Origin: Burkholderiales bacterium
GTDB lineage: Bacteria; Pseudomonadota; Gammaproteobacteria; Burkholderiales; Burkholderiaceae_C
Direction of reading: 5' to 3'
Assembly: GCA_016219375.1 (NCBI GenBank)
Contig: JACRNC010000011.1
Coordinates: 124,001-188,000 of the forward strand
DNA length: 64,000 nt
In this document: positions 19,501-29,308 of the stretch, in pieces
Numbering within the stretch: position 1 is the stretch's first letter
How the letters are laid out: each line of letters opens with the position of its first letter
Translations under genes and position numbers: made by a program
The notes under the pieces: model-generated
What the model was told of the DNA's origin: nothing
The model's database searches: none
Seen by the model: the letters and a program-made list of their open reading frames with translations, nothing else

Positions 19501-20376
19501 TCAGCCCGGCGGCAGCCGCCAGCCGCCGCCCGCGGCGGCCACCACGCGCCGGCCCATCGGCCCGGCCAGCCAGGCGACGAAGAGCTTGCCCGCCGGATGG
19601 TTGACGCGGAAGGACCGCGCCACGCTGTAGACCGTGGCCAGCTGCGGGTCGGCGTCGATCCACACCTTCAGCGGCAGCTTGCCGGCGCGTGCCCAGACCG
19701 CCTGCTCGACCAGCGTGTAGGCGCCGCCCACCGGCCACTGGCCGGCAAGCCTGAGCGTCTCCGCCGGGCCGGGCGGCGCGGTGCGGCGCCAGGGCGCTTG
19801 GGCGCGCGCGCCCAGCGGCTGCCACAGCCGGGCCTCCAGCGCCTGCAGGCCGCTGGCCTCGCCGTGGGCGACGTAGCCGGTGGCGCCCGGCTGGCCGGTC
19901 TGCACCGCCCACTGGCTGAGCGCGCCCTCCTGGGCGATCTTCACCAGCGCCTCGGCTGCGGCGGCCAGGCCCTTGATGCCGGCCGGATCCTTGGGCGGGC
20001 CGACCAGCAGCGCGCGCGATGCGGCCACCGCCCGCCGGTCGTGGATCAGGCCCTGGCGCTCCAGCGCGGCCTCCTGCTGCGGCACGCTGGTGATGGCGGC
20101 GTCCAGCTCGCCGGCTTCCAGCAGGCGCAGCAGGTCCTGGCCGGGGCCCGGACGCAGGTCCAGCGCCAGGCCCAGGTCCTTGCGCGCGGCGGCCTGCCAG
20201 CGTGCGGCCAGGCCGCTCAGGGCCAGCGCGCCTTCCACGCCCAGGCGCAGCGGGCCGTCGCCGGCGCGTGCCGCGCCCTTTGCGGCCGGCTGGGCGCGAG
20301 CATCAGTGCGGGCCAGCGCCCAGGCGGGCGCTGCGGCAAGGGTGGCCAGGCGGCCCAGGCAGGAGCGTCGCTTCAT
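19501..20376 (-). CDS. Periplasmic anion (tungstate/molybdate-like) ABC substrate-binding protein, orphan
   Basis: Tat/Sec-like signal; SVPQQEAALERQGLIHDRRAVAASRALLVGPPKDPAGI pattern resembles TupA family. Confidence 0.65.
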   Translation of the reverse strand: MKRRSCLGRLATLAAAPAWALARTDARAQPAAKGAARAGDGPLRLGVEGALALSGLAARWQAAARKDLGLALDLRPGPGQDLLRLLEAGELDAAITSVPQQEAALERQGLIHDRRAVAASRALLVGPPKDPAGIKGLAAAAEALVKIAQEGALSQWAVQTGQPGATGYVAHGEASGLQALEARLWQPLGARAQAPWRRTAPPGPAETLRLAGQWPVGGAYTLVEQAVWARAGKLPLKVWIDADPQLATVYSVARSFRVNHPAGKLFVAWLAGPMGRRVVAAAGGGWRLPPG

Positions 20377-20524
20377 CGGTGGCGAGTCGTGGAAGTCGTG
20401 GCGTGGAGCTCGGGAAAGACCGGCAAGCGGCGCGGCACGCCGGCCGGCCGCAGGAGCCGCAGGAGCCGCAGGAGCCGCAGTCTGCCGGCCCGATCGGCGG
20501 CGCACATGCCGGGCCGCATCGTTC

Positions 20525-20540
20525 CGTGACGCAGATCACG
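20525..20540. promoter_or_regulatory. Candidate CRP/FNR-superfamily operator CGTGACGCAGATCACG
   Basis: Perfect CGTGA-N6-TCACG palindrome arms in the intergenic region between the binding-protein gene and pckG. Confidence 0.4.
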
Positions 20541-20782
20541 CTTCGGCATGGCGTTTGCGTGATTGCTGCACGGCTTGCCCGGGCCGCTGCCGTCGCCCCC
20601 GGTTCCGGGCATGGTGGCCGGGCAGGTCGGGAAACCCGGTGGACTAAAATGGAAACTTTCCCTTCGGCGGCCTGATCCAGGCAACGATGCCCCGGCAGCG
20701 GCGTCCCGAGAGGGCACGGCGGCGACATGCACGAGCCGCAGGTGCCCTGTCGAGACCCTGTTTATCACCATCGGAGCTCTAC

Positions 20783-22651
20783 ATGAACCAACCGAAGATG
20801 GAAGGCGTCGCCCTGAACGCGCCGGCCTACGTCAAGAACGCCAAGCTGCTGGCCTGGGTGGCGGAGATCGCCGCGCTGACCCAGCCCAAGGACATCGTCT
20901 GGTGCGACGGCAGCACCGAGGAGTACGACCGGCTGTGCAACCAGCTGGTGGCCGCCGGCTCCTTCAAGAAGCTCAACCCCGAGCTGCGCCCCAACTCCTA
21001 CCTGGCCTGGACGCACCCGTCCGACGTGGCCCGCGTGGAAGACCGCACCTTCATCTGCTCGGCCCGCAAGGAAGACGCCGGCCCCACCAACAACTGGTGC
21101 GACCCGGCCGAGATGCGCGCCAAGCTGCAGACCGGCGAGCAGGCCCTGTTCAAGGGCAGCATGAAGGGCCGCACGATGTACGTGGTGCCCTTCAGCATGG
21201 GCCCGCTGGGCTCGGACATCGCGCACATCGGCGTGGAGCTCTCCGACAGCCCCTACGTGGCCGTCAACATGAAGCTCATGACCCGCATGGGCAAGGGCGT
21301 GATCGACGTGCTGGGCACCGATGGCGAGTTCGTCCCCTGCGTGCACACCGTCGGCGCGCCGCTGGCCGAGGGCCAGAAGGATTCCGCCTGGCCGTGCAAC
21401 CCGGACACCAAGTACATCGTCCACTACCCCGAGACCCGCGAGATCTGGTCCTACGGCTCGGGCTACGGCGGCAATGCGCTGCTGGGCAAGAAGTGCTTCG
21501 CGCTGCGCATCGCCTCCACGATGGGCCGTGACCAGGGCTGGCTGGCCGAGCACATGCTGCTGCTGGGCGTGACCAACCCGCAGGGCCAGAAGTACCACAT
21601 CGCCGCCGCCTTCCCCAGCGCCTGCGGCAAGACCAACTTCTCCATGCTGATCCCGCCCGAGGGCTACCAGGGCTGGAAGGTCACGACCATCGGCGACGAC
21701 ATCGCCTGGATCAAGCCCGGCCAGGACGGGCGCCTGTACGCCATCAACCCCGAGGCCGGCTACTTCGGCGTCGCCCCGGGCACGAACGAGCACACCAACT
21801 TCAACTGCATGAAGTCGCTCGACCGTGACGTGATCTTCACCAACGTCGCGCTCACCGACGATGGCGACGTGTGGTGGGAAGGCATGACCGACACGCCGCC
21901 CGCGCACCTGATCGACTGGCAGGGCAACGACTGGACGCCTCAGATCGCCAAGGAAAAGGGCACCAAGGCCGCGCACCCCAACGCCCGCTTCACCGTGGCC
22001 GCCACCAACAACCCGGCGCTGGATGCCGAGTGGGACAACCCGGCGGGCGTGGCCATCGATGCCTTCATCTTCGGCGGCCGCCGCTCCACCACCGTGCCGC
22101 TGGTGACCGAGGCCCGCGACTGGACCGAAGGCGTCTACATGGCCGCCACCATGGGTTCGGATACCACGGCCGCCGCCTTCGGCGCGCAGGGCGTGGTGCG
22201 CCGCGACCCGTTCGCCATGCTGCCCTTCATGGGCTACAACATGGCGGACTACTTCCAGCACTGGCTGAACCTGGGCGCCAAGCTGCAGGGCCAGGGCGCC
22301 AAGCTGCCCAAGATCTTCTGCGTCAACTGGTTCCGCAAGGGCGCCGACGGCAAGTTCGTCTGGCCGGGCTACAGCGAGAACATGCGCGTGCTGGAGTGGA
22401 TGCTCGGCCGCCTGCAGGGCACGGCCGGCGGCGTGGAGAACGTCTTCGGCGTCAGCCCGCGCTATGAAGACCTCAACTGGTCCGGCCTGAACTTCTCCAA
22501 GGAGCAGTTCCAGAGCGTCATCGGCATCGACACGGCCGCCTGGCAGCAGGAGCTCAAGCTGCACGACGAGCTGTTCCAGCAACTGGCCTACCACCTGCCG
22601 GCCGAGCTGCCGGCGACCAAGGCCAGGATCGAGCAGCGCCTGGCCGCCTGA
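20783..22651 (+). CDS. pckG: Phosphoenolpyruvate carboxykinase (GTP)
   Basis: [14 protein letters not shown]-loop, [18 protein letters not shown] family length and motifs. Confidence 0.97.
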   Translation: MNQPKMEGVALNAPAYVKNAKLLAWVAEIAALTQPKDIVWCDGSTEEYDRLCNQLVAAGSFKKLNPELRPNSYLAWTHPSDVARVEDRTFICSARKEDAGPTNNWCDPAEMRAKLQTGEQALFKGSMKGRTMYVVPFSMGPLGSDIAHIGVELSDSPYVAVNMKLMTRMGKGVIDVLGTDGEFVPCVHTVGAPLAEGQKDSAWPCNPDTKYIVHYPETREIWSYGSGYGGNALLGKKCFALRIASTMGRDQGWLAEHMLLLGVTNPQGQKYHIAAAFPSACGKTNFSMLIPPEGYQGWKVTTIGDDIAWIKPGQDGRLYAINPEAGYFGVAPGTNEHTNFNCMKSLDRDVIFTNVALTDDGDVWWEGMTDTPPAHLIDWQGNDWTPQIAKEKGTKAAHPNARFTVAATNNPALDAEWDNPAGVAIDAFIFGGRRSTTVPLVTEARDWTEGVYMAATMGSDTTAAAFGAQGVVRRDPFAMLPFMGYNMADYFQHWLNLGAKLQGQGAKLPKIFCVNWFRKGADGKFVWPGYSENMRVLEWMLGRLQGTAGGVENVFGVSPRYEDLNWSGLNFSKEQFQSVIGIDTAAWQQELKLHDELFQQLAYHLPAELPATKARIEQRLAA

Positions 22652-22710
22652 CCGGACCCGGGGCCGCGCAGCGCCTGCCCACGGCGCTGCCCGCCCCGGC
22701 TGTCGCACCG

Positions 22711-22745
22711 AACGCCCGCCCCTGTGGCGGGCGTTTGCGTTTCTG
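22711..22745 (+). terminator. Intrinsic terminator after pckG
   Basis: ACGCCCGCC-cctgt-GGCGGGCGTTTGCGTTT. Confidence 0.7.
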
Positions 22746-22920
22746 GATCAGCCGGAGCCGGGCTGACGGCGCTGTCAGCCCCGCCTTGGCCGGATGCGCC
22801 AACCACGGGCTGGCCCGCCTCAATTTCGCTGCCTGCGTGCCGTTAAGCGGAACACAGGCGTCGCAGGCATGGCGGCCGGCCGGGTGCGCCCGGCCCGGCA
22901 TGGGCCGTCGGCTGCTGGCT

Positions 22921-22956
22921 GAGGCTGAGGCTGAGGCTGAGGCTGAGGCTGAGGCT
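22921..22956. repeat. Hexanucleotide tandem repeat (GAGGCT)x6
   Basis: Six perfect units 56 nt upstream of the GGDEF gene start. Confidence 0.95.
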
Positions 22957-23011
22957 GTGGCCGTCGTCATGGCCGGTGGCGGCGCCTGTGCGAGGAGGCT
23001 GCAGGAGCGAC

Positions 23012-24163
23012 ATGACGGTTCTTTCCAGCACGGCGGGCGGCGCAGCGTCGGGCCTGGGCGAGCTGCCCGGGGGCTGGCGCGCGGCGCTGATGGGTCGCGA
23101 CCGCGACCAGCGGCGGGCGATCAAGCGCCTGGGGCTGGCCGTGCCGACCTATCTGGTGGCCCATGCGCTGCAGGCGCTGGCCGTGCAGGCCGGGCTGATG
23201 GGCCCGCACGAGTTCCTGCTGCTGGCCGGCTACAGCGGCGCCGGCCTGCTGGTTTTCTATGCGGCGCTGCGCAGCGGCTGGTCGCTGCGGCGCAAGGACC
23301 CGTCGCTGACCTTCGCCCAAGTGCTGTTCGGCATCAGCGCCGTCGTGCTGGCCTATGGCCTGGCGCCCAACACGCGCAGCGCGGCGCTGCTGCTGCTGTG
23401 CCTGGCGCTGGTCTTCGACATGCAGCGGCTGGAGCCGCGGCAGATCGCGGCGGCGGCCTTCGGCGCGCTGGCCATGCTGGCCGGCACGCTGGCGGCGATG
23501 TATGCGGGCTGGTGGTCCGACGGCGCCGACCTGCGAGCCGAGACGCTCAACATCGGCATGGCCGCCGTGCTGCTGCCCATCCTGTCGGCGGTGGGGGCAC
23601 AGGTGCGCCGCGTCCGGCTGCGCCAGGTGGCGCAGAAGGCCGAGCTGGCGCGCACGCTGGAGCAGCTGCACGAGCTGTCCACCCGCGACGGCCTGACCGG
23701 CCTGTGGAACCGCCGCCGCGCGCTGGACCTGCTGGACGAGGAGCTGCTGCGCATCCGCCGCACTGGGCGCGGGCTGTGCGTGGCGCTGCTCGACCTGGAC
23801 TGGTTCAAGCACATCAACGACCGTCATGGCCACGCCGTGGGCGACGCGGTGCTGCGCGAGGTGGCGCAGATCGGGCGCGAGACGCTGCGTGCCACTGACG
23901 CGCTGGCGCGCTGGGGCGGCGAGGAGTTCCTGCTGCTGATGCCCGAGACGGGCACCGAGCAGGCGATGGTGGCGCTCAGCCGGCTGCGCAGCCGCATCCA
24001 GGCGCATGACTGGGCGCAGCATGCGGCCGAGCTGCAGGTCAGCTTCTCGGCCGGGCTGACCGACTGGCGGCCCGGCGACGCCGCCGCCGCGCTGCTGGAG
24101 CGCGCCGACCATGCGCTCTACCAGGCCAAGGGCGCCGGCCGCGACCGGGCCTACACCGCATGA
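23012..24163 (+). CDS. Membrane diguanylate cyclase (GGDEF domain)
   Basis: TM helices, DGLTGLWNRRRAL, LDLDWFKHINDRHGH, RWGGEEFLLLMP. Confidence 0.92.
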   Translation: MTVLSSTAGGAASGLGELPGGWRAALMGRDRDQRRAIKRLGLAVPTYLVAHALQALAVQAGLMGPHEFLLLAGYSGAGLLVFYAALRSGWSLRRKDPSLTFAQVLFGISAVVLAYGLAPNTRSAALLLLCLALVFDMQRLEPRQIAAAAFGALAMLAGTLAAMYAGWWSDGADLRAETLNIGMAAVLLPILSAVGAQVRRVRLRQVAQKAELARTLEQLHELSTRDGLTGLWNRRRALDLLDEELLRIRRTGRGLCVALLDLDWFKHINDRHGHAVGDAVLREVAQIGRETLRATDALARWGGEEFLLLMPETGTEQAMVALSRLRSRIQAHDWAQHAAELQVSFSAGLTDWRPGDAAAALLERADHALYQAKGAGRDRAYTA

Positions 24164-25476
24164 GCACGCGCACCTTGACCGACGCCGAGCCCGTCGCGCC
24201 GCCGACCGCCGCGGCCGTTGTGCCACCGACCACCACGCCCGTTGCGCCGCCGTCATCGCCGCAACAGCAAGACCAACAGCAAGACCAACAGCAGGCAGCC
24301 GCCGGAGACGAGCGCAGGCGCCGCCGCCGCGGGCCGTGGGCCTGGCTCGCCGATGCGGTGCTCTCCACCCATCCGCGCATCCGCCCGCGGGCGGGCATGT
24401 CGCTGCTGGTGTCGCTGCTCTACCTGTGCTGGAGCGCGGCCGAGGCCTATTGCGCCGCGGTCGGGCTGATGGATGCGCAGGCGGCGCGGCTGATGATCGC
24501 CGTCAACGCCGTGGGCGCGGTGGCCTTCTGGCCCTTCATCCGCAGCGGCTAGAGCTTGCGGGCCGCGGATGCCAGCCTGGTCGTGCCGCAGATGGTCTAT
24601 GCCGTGGCCGCCACCGTGCTGGGCTATGCCCTGGTGCCGGTGCTGCGCGGGCCGCTGCTGCAGCTGCTGTGCCTGGTGCCGCTCTACGCCATGCTCAACC
24701 TGCATCCGCGCCAGTCGGCCTGGATGGGGGGCTGGATGGTCGCCCTGCTGCTGCTCATGCTGGCGGTGATGACGGCGCTGGGGCGGCCGGATTTCGTGCC
24801 GCGTGCCGAGGCGCTGCGCATTGCGCTGGCCGGCTTCGTCATCGGCGCGCTCACGCTCAACGCCATGCACTTCGGCCGCGTGCGGCTGCAGCTCAAGGCC
24901 CAGCGCGCCGAGCTGACCGAGGCCGTGGGCCGGGTGCAGGACCTGGTCATCCACGACCCGCTGACCGGGCTGCTCAACCGCCAGCGCATGCAGGCGCTGC
25001 TGCAGGAAGAGGCCACGCGCCAGGACCGCAGCGGCCAGCCGCTGACGGTGGCGCTGATCGACCTGGACTTCTTCAAGCGCATCAACGACACCCAAGGCCA
25101 TGCGGCCGGCGACGCGGTGCTGTGCGGCTTTGCCGACCTGGCCCGCGCGCGGCTGCGCGAGACCGATGCCGTGGCCCGCTGGGGTGGCGAGGAGTTCCTG
25201 GTGCTGCTGCGCGAGACCGACATCCAGGCTCCCGCGCTGACCGCGCTGGATCGGCTGCGCGAGCAGCTGCGCGAGCGCGCCCTGGTGCCCGGTGCGCCGC
25301 AGTGGCGGCTGGATTTCTCCGCCGGCGTGGCCGCGCGCCGGCCGGGCGAGAGCCTGAGCGCGCTGCTGGAGCGTGCCGACCGGGCGCTCTATGCCGCCAA
25401 GGCCGCCGGCCGCGGCTGCACCGTCTTCAGCGGCAGTGGCGCGGACGAGCCGCCGGTCAGAAGCTGCGCGCGATGA
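24160..25476 (+). pseudogene. Second membrane GGDEF gene, tandem paralogue, interrupted by in-frame TAG at 24550-24552
   Basis: 24160-24552 and 24556-25476 lie in one frame; RSG*SLRAADAS aligns to RSGWSLRRKDPS of the upstream paralogue; GGEEF intact downstream. Confidence 0.85.
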
Positions 25477-26221
25477 AGCCCAGCGGCGCATGCCGCATGA
25501 CGAAGCCGATCAGCCGCCACGGCCAGGCCGGCACGCAGGCCTGGGCCGGCTCGCGCTCGATGGCCGCCACCATCGCGCGGCAGCCGGTGTCGGTGTCGAC
25601 CATGAAGGGCGTCTTCTTGGAGCTGCTGCTGAGCTCGGTCTCGATGAAGCCCGGGTGCAGCGTGGTGACGACAATGGGCAGGCGGCGCTTGATCATCTCG
25701 GCGCGCAGGCCCTCGGCCAGGGCGGTCAGGCCGGCCTTGGTCGCGGCATAGGTGGTCACGTTGCCGGGCAGGCCGCGCATGGCACTCATGGAGGACACGG
25801 CCACCAGATGCCCGCGCTTCTGGGCGCGGAAGATCTCCATCGCCGCTTCCACCTGCGCCACGGCCGCGACGAAGTTGGTCTCGGCCGTCAGCTTGTTGGC
25901 CTTGAGGAAGTAGCCGGTGCCCAGCGGCTGGCCCTTGCCCAGGCCGGCGTTGACGATGATGCGGTCCAGCCCGCCCAGCTCCTGGGCGAAGGCGTGGAAG
26001 ACGGCGAAGACCTGCTCGTGGTCGTTGACGTCCAGCGCCTTGACGCTGATGCGGATGCCCGGGTGGCGCTGCAGCAGCTCGGCCTTGAGCGCCTCCAGCC
26101 GCTCGACGCGGCGGGCGCACAGCGCCAGGTCGCGGCCCTTGGCGGCAAAGAGGCGGGCCATGCCCTCGCCCAGTCCGGAGCTGGCGCCGGTGATGAGGAT
26201 GGTCTTGCGGGTGGTGGCCAT
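25457..26221 (-). CDS. SDR family oxidoreductase
   Basis: TGASSGLGEGMAR, NAGLG, YAATKAGL motifs. Confidence 0.92.
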   Translation of the reverse strand: MATTRKTILITGASSGLGEGMARLFAAKGRDLALCARRVERLEALKAELLQRHPGIRISVKALDVNDHEQVFAVFHAFAQELGGLDRIIVNAGLGKGQPLGTGYFLKANKLTAETNFVAAVAQVEAAMEIFRAQKRGHLVAVSSMSAMRGLPGNVTTYAATKAGLTALAEGLRAEMIKRRLPIVVTTLHPGFIETELSSSSKKTPFMVDTDTGCRAMVAAIEREPAQACVPAWPWRLIGFVMRHAPLGFIARSF

Positions 26222-26222
26222 G

Positions 26223-27323
26223 TCAGCGGGTCTCCGGGGCGGGTGAGGCGGTGCGCGCGTCGGCAGGGACGCGGGCCGGGGCGGCGGGGGATGCAAGAGC
26301 AGATGCGGGCTGGGATGCAGGCTCGGGTGCAGACGCAGAAACATCGGCGCCCGCGCCCGCGCCCGCGCCGGCCGGCAGGCCCGCCAGGAAGCGCTGCACC
26401 GCGGCCACCGTGCGGGCCGGGTCTTCCTCGTGCGGCACATGGCCCAGGTCGGCGAAGGTGACGAGCCGGCTGCCGCGGATGTCGGCGGCAAAGCGCTCAC
26501 CTTGCGACGGCGGGATCAGCCGGTCCTGCCCGCCCCAGAGGATCAGCGTGGGTGCGGCCACGCGCGGGATCTCGGCGGCGAACTCGCCGCCGCGGCTTTG
26601 CTCGAAGCGCGCGCGCAGCGCGGCGCGGTTGCCCTCGCGCAGCGTCAGCTCGTAGTAGCGCTCGATCAGCCCGGGCGTGATGCGCGACGGGTCGCCGTAG
26701 ACGTTGCGCACGCTGGCCTCGATCATGCGCCGCGGCAGCACATTGGCCATCACCGGCGCCAGCCCCGGAATGCGCGCCAGCCGGAAGCCGATGGGCACCG
26801 ACGTGGACTGATACGGATAGCCGGCCGCATCCACCAGCACCAGCGCGGCCACGCGGTCGGCATGGTCCACGGCCGTCTTCCAGGCCACGCTGCCGCCAAA
26901 CGAATTGCCGGCCAGCACCACGCGCTGCAGGTAAAGCGCATCGAGCAGCGCCACCATGAAGCGGCTGTAGCGCGGCAGCGTGTAGTCGCCATCGGGCGCC
27001 GGGCCGGTCAGGCCGAAGCCCGGCAGGTCGATGCGGATGACGCGGCGCTGGCCCTTCAGCGCGGCCACCCAGCCGTCCCAGGTGTGCAGGCTGGCCGAGG
27101 TGCCGTGCAGCAGCACGATGGGCAGCGGGTCGCCCCGCGGGCCTTCGTCGCGCAGGTGGACCTGCATGCCCTCCACGGTGAGGAACTGCGAGGGCTGCGG
27201 CGCCCAGCGGGCCTTGAGCGCGTCCACCGGCCGGTCGGGCGCCCAGCTCAGCGCGATGCCCAGCGCCAGCAGGGCAACCGCCAGCAGCAGCACGGCGCCC
27301 GTGATCTTGATCAGCAGCTTCAT
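26223..27323 (-). CDS. Alpha/beta fold hydrolase
   Basis: PIVLLHGTSASLHTWDGW, VLAGNSFGGSVAW nucleophile elbow, DLGHVPHEE. Confidence 0.9.
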   Translation of the reverse strand: MKLLIKITGAVLLLAVALLALGIALSWAPDRPVDALKARWAPQPSQFLTVEGMQVHLRDEGPRGDPLPIVLLHGTSASLHTWDGWVAALKGQRRVIRIDLPGFGLTGPAPDGDYTLPRYSRFMVALLDALYLQRVVLAGNSFGGSVAWKTAVDHADRVAALVLVDAAGYPYQSTSVPIGFRLARIPGLAPVMANVLPRRMIEASVRNVYGDPSRITPGLIERYYELTLREGNRAALRARFEQSRGGEFAAEIPRVAAPTLILWGGQDRLIPPSQGERFAADIRGSRLVTFADLGHVPHEEDPARTVAAVQRFLAGLPAGAGAGAGADVSASAPEPASQPASALASPAAPARVPADARTASPAPETR

Positions 27324-27337
27324 CGCGCGGCGCCCCT

Positions 27338-28027
27338 TCAGCGGTAGCTCAGCAGCGTGGGCTCGTGGCCCTCGACATGCGCGTGCTCGTTGACCGACAG
27401 CAGGTGCAGGCCGTCGCGGCCGGCAATCAGCTTGGTGATGCCGGCATTGGCCAGCGTCCAGTTGATGGTGAAGGCCTGCTCGTCGTCCAGGCCCAGCAGG
27501 TGGGCGCAGATGACGCTGATGGTGCCGCCGGAGGTGAAGACCAGGGTGCTGCCTTTGGCCGGCGTGCGGCGCACGATGTCGTCCAGCGCGGTGATGCAGC
27601 GCTGCTTGAACTGCGCCCAGGGCTCGGCATAGCCGGGCGCCTCAGCCCGCACCCAGCGGTGCACCGCACCCTTGAAGAAGGCCTGGAAGGCGCGGCGCGG
27701 GTCGCCGCTGGCGGCCAGCTCGCCCATCATCACCAGGCGGTCGGCATAGCGCGGCTCGGCCTGGCGGATGACGTCCTCGTGGTCGAACTCGTTGACGCCG
27801 GCCAGCTCGTCCCAGCGGGGCTCGGCGTCCATCGCAGTGAGGCACTGGCCGGCCGTGTCCCGGTGGCGCTGCAGCGTGCCGCTGATCACCACGTCGGGCC
27901 GCACGCCGCGCGCCGTGAGCGCCTGGCCCAGCACGCGGGCCTGCTGGTGGCCCAGCGGGGAGAGCTGGTCATAGTCAGAGCTGCCGAAGGAGGCCTGCCC
28001 GTGGCGGAGAAGGTAGATGGCGCCCAT
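27338..28027 (-). CDS. Histidine phosphatase family protein
   Basis: IYLLRHGQASFGSSDYDQLSPLGHQQA. Confidence 0.92.
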   Translation of the reverse strand: MGAIYLLRHGQASFGSSDYDQLSPLGHQQARVLGQALTARGVRPDVVISGTLQRHRDTAGQCLTAMDAEPRWDELAGVNEFDHEDVIRQAEPRYADRLVMMGELAASGDPRRAFQAFFKGAVHRWVRAEAPGYAEPWAQFKQRCITALDDIVRRTPAKGSTLVFTSGGTISVICAHLLGLDDEQAFTINWTLANAGITKLIAGRDGLHLLSVNEHAHVEGHEPTLLSYR

Positions 28028-28057
28028 GTGTCTTCGTGATGTGTTCGGCCAGGGCGT

Positions 28058-29167
28058 TCAGCCGCGGCGCGCCTGCTTGATCAGGCGCCGGCAGCGCCAG
28101 TCGATGTAGTTGACGAAGACCCAGAAGTTCTTGAACGCCGGGTTGCGTGTCTGCTTGTGGTGGAAGCGGTAGTAGATCTGCTGCGCGATCACCGCCAGGC
28201 GGAAGAGGCCGTAGACCTCGTAGAAGATGAAGTCGCGCAGGTCCACGCGGGCGCCCAGGCCGCTGCGGCTGAGGTAGTGCTCGATCACCTCCTCGCGGCG
28301 CAGCATGCCCGGCAGGTGCGTGGGCTGGCGGCGCGTGGCCTGCAGCAGCGCGTTGTCGTCGGCCTGCACCCAGTAGGCCAGGGCGCTGCCCAGGTCCATC
28401 AGCGGATCGCCCAGCGTGGCCATCTCCCAGTCGAGCACGCCGATGACGCGCGTGGGGTCGTCGGCGGCCAGCACCACGTTGTCGAAGCGCCAGTCGTTGT
28501 GGATGACGCAGGTGGCCACGTCGTCCGGCACGTTGGCCTTGAGCCAGGCGCGCACGCGCTTGTAGCTCGGCACGTTCCAGGTGCGGGCCTTCTCGTAACG
28601 GCCGCTCCAGCCGTCGATCTGGCGGCGGCAGTAGCCCGCGCCCTTGCCGAGATCGCTCAGCCCGGCGGCCTGGGCATCGACCCGGTGCAGGGCGATGAGC
28701 TGGTCCAGCACGTTGATGCACAGGCGGCGCGTGGTCGGCTCGTCGAGCTTCAGGCCGCGCGGCAGGTTCTTGCGCGGGATGATGCCGGCCAGCCGCTCCA
28801 TCACGTAGAACTCGCTGCCGATCACCGACTCATCGGAGCACAGGCCGATCATCGTGGGCACCACCGGGTAGACCGGCTTGAGTGCCTTCTGTACGCGGTA
28901 TTCGCGCGCCATGTCATGGGCCGACTTGGCCTTGGTGCCCGCGGGCGGGCGGCGCAGGATGAAGTCGTGCTGCGGGCCGGCCGGGTCGCTGGAAGCCGGG
29001 TACTGCAGGCGGTAGGTCCAGTTGGACGCGCCGCCGGAGTACTGGGTGATGCGCGGCAGGCCGGCCAGGCCCGGCACCTGCTGCTTCATCCAGGCGTCGA
29101 GCGCCGGGACGTTGAGCTCTTCGCCGGGGCGCACGGCACCGGCCTGGTCGGTGAGGTCTACGGTCAT
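28058..29167 (-). CDS. Phosphotransferase (APH) family protein, ACAD10-like
   Basis: VIHNDWRFDNVVL, VIGVLDWEMATLGDPLMDL. Confidence 0.92.
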   Translation of the reverse strand: MTVDLTDQAGAVRPGEELNVPALDAWMKQQVPGLAGLPRITQYSGGASNWTYRLQYPASSDPAGPQHDFILRRPPAGTKAKSAHDMAREYRVQKALKPVYPVVPTMIGLCSDESVIGSEFYVMERLAGIIPRKNLPRGLKLDEPTTRRLCINVLDQLIALHRVDAQAAGLSDLGKGAGYCRRQIDGWSGRYEKARTWNVPSYKRVRAWLKANVPDDVATCVIHNDWRFDNVVLAADDPTRVIGVLDWEMATLGDPLMDLGSALAYWVQADDNALLQATRRQPTHLPGMLRREEVIEHYLSRSGLGARVDLRDFIFYEVYGLFRLAVIAQQIYYRFHHKQTRNPAFKNFWVFVNYIDWRCRRLIKQARRG

Positions 29168-29308
29168 GAATGAAGGGCAAGGAAGGGCGGCCGATGGCCG
29201 CACACCAAACGCAAAAGCGCGGCGGAGGATCCGCCGCGCCGTCAGGGCACGCAACCGGGGTGACACGGGTGCGGGGCGCGGGCCCCACACCTGTGCATCA
29301 CGCCGGCA

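Noticed and set aside
20765-22708. 647-aa minus ORF opposite pckG, and 36390-38411 minus opposite the Fiu-like gene
   Set aside because: Antisense to strongly recognised genes; typical high-GC artefacts.
22735-23898. ORF encoding AEAEAEAEAEA across the GAGGCT repeat
   Set aside because: Overlaps the real GGDEF gene in another frame; composition and lack of motifs indicate non-coding.
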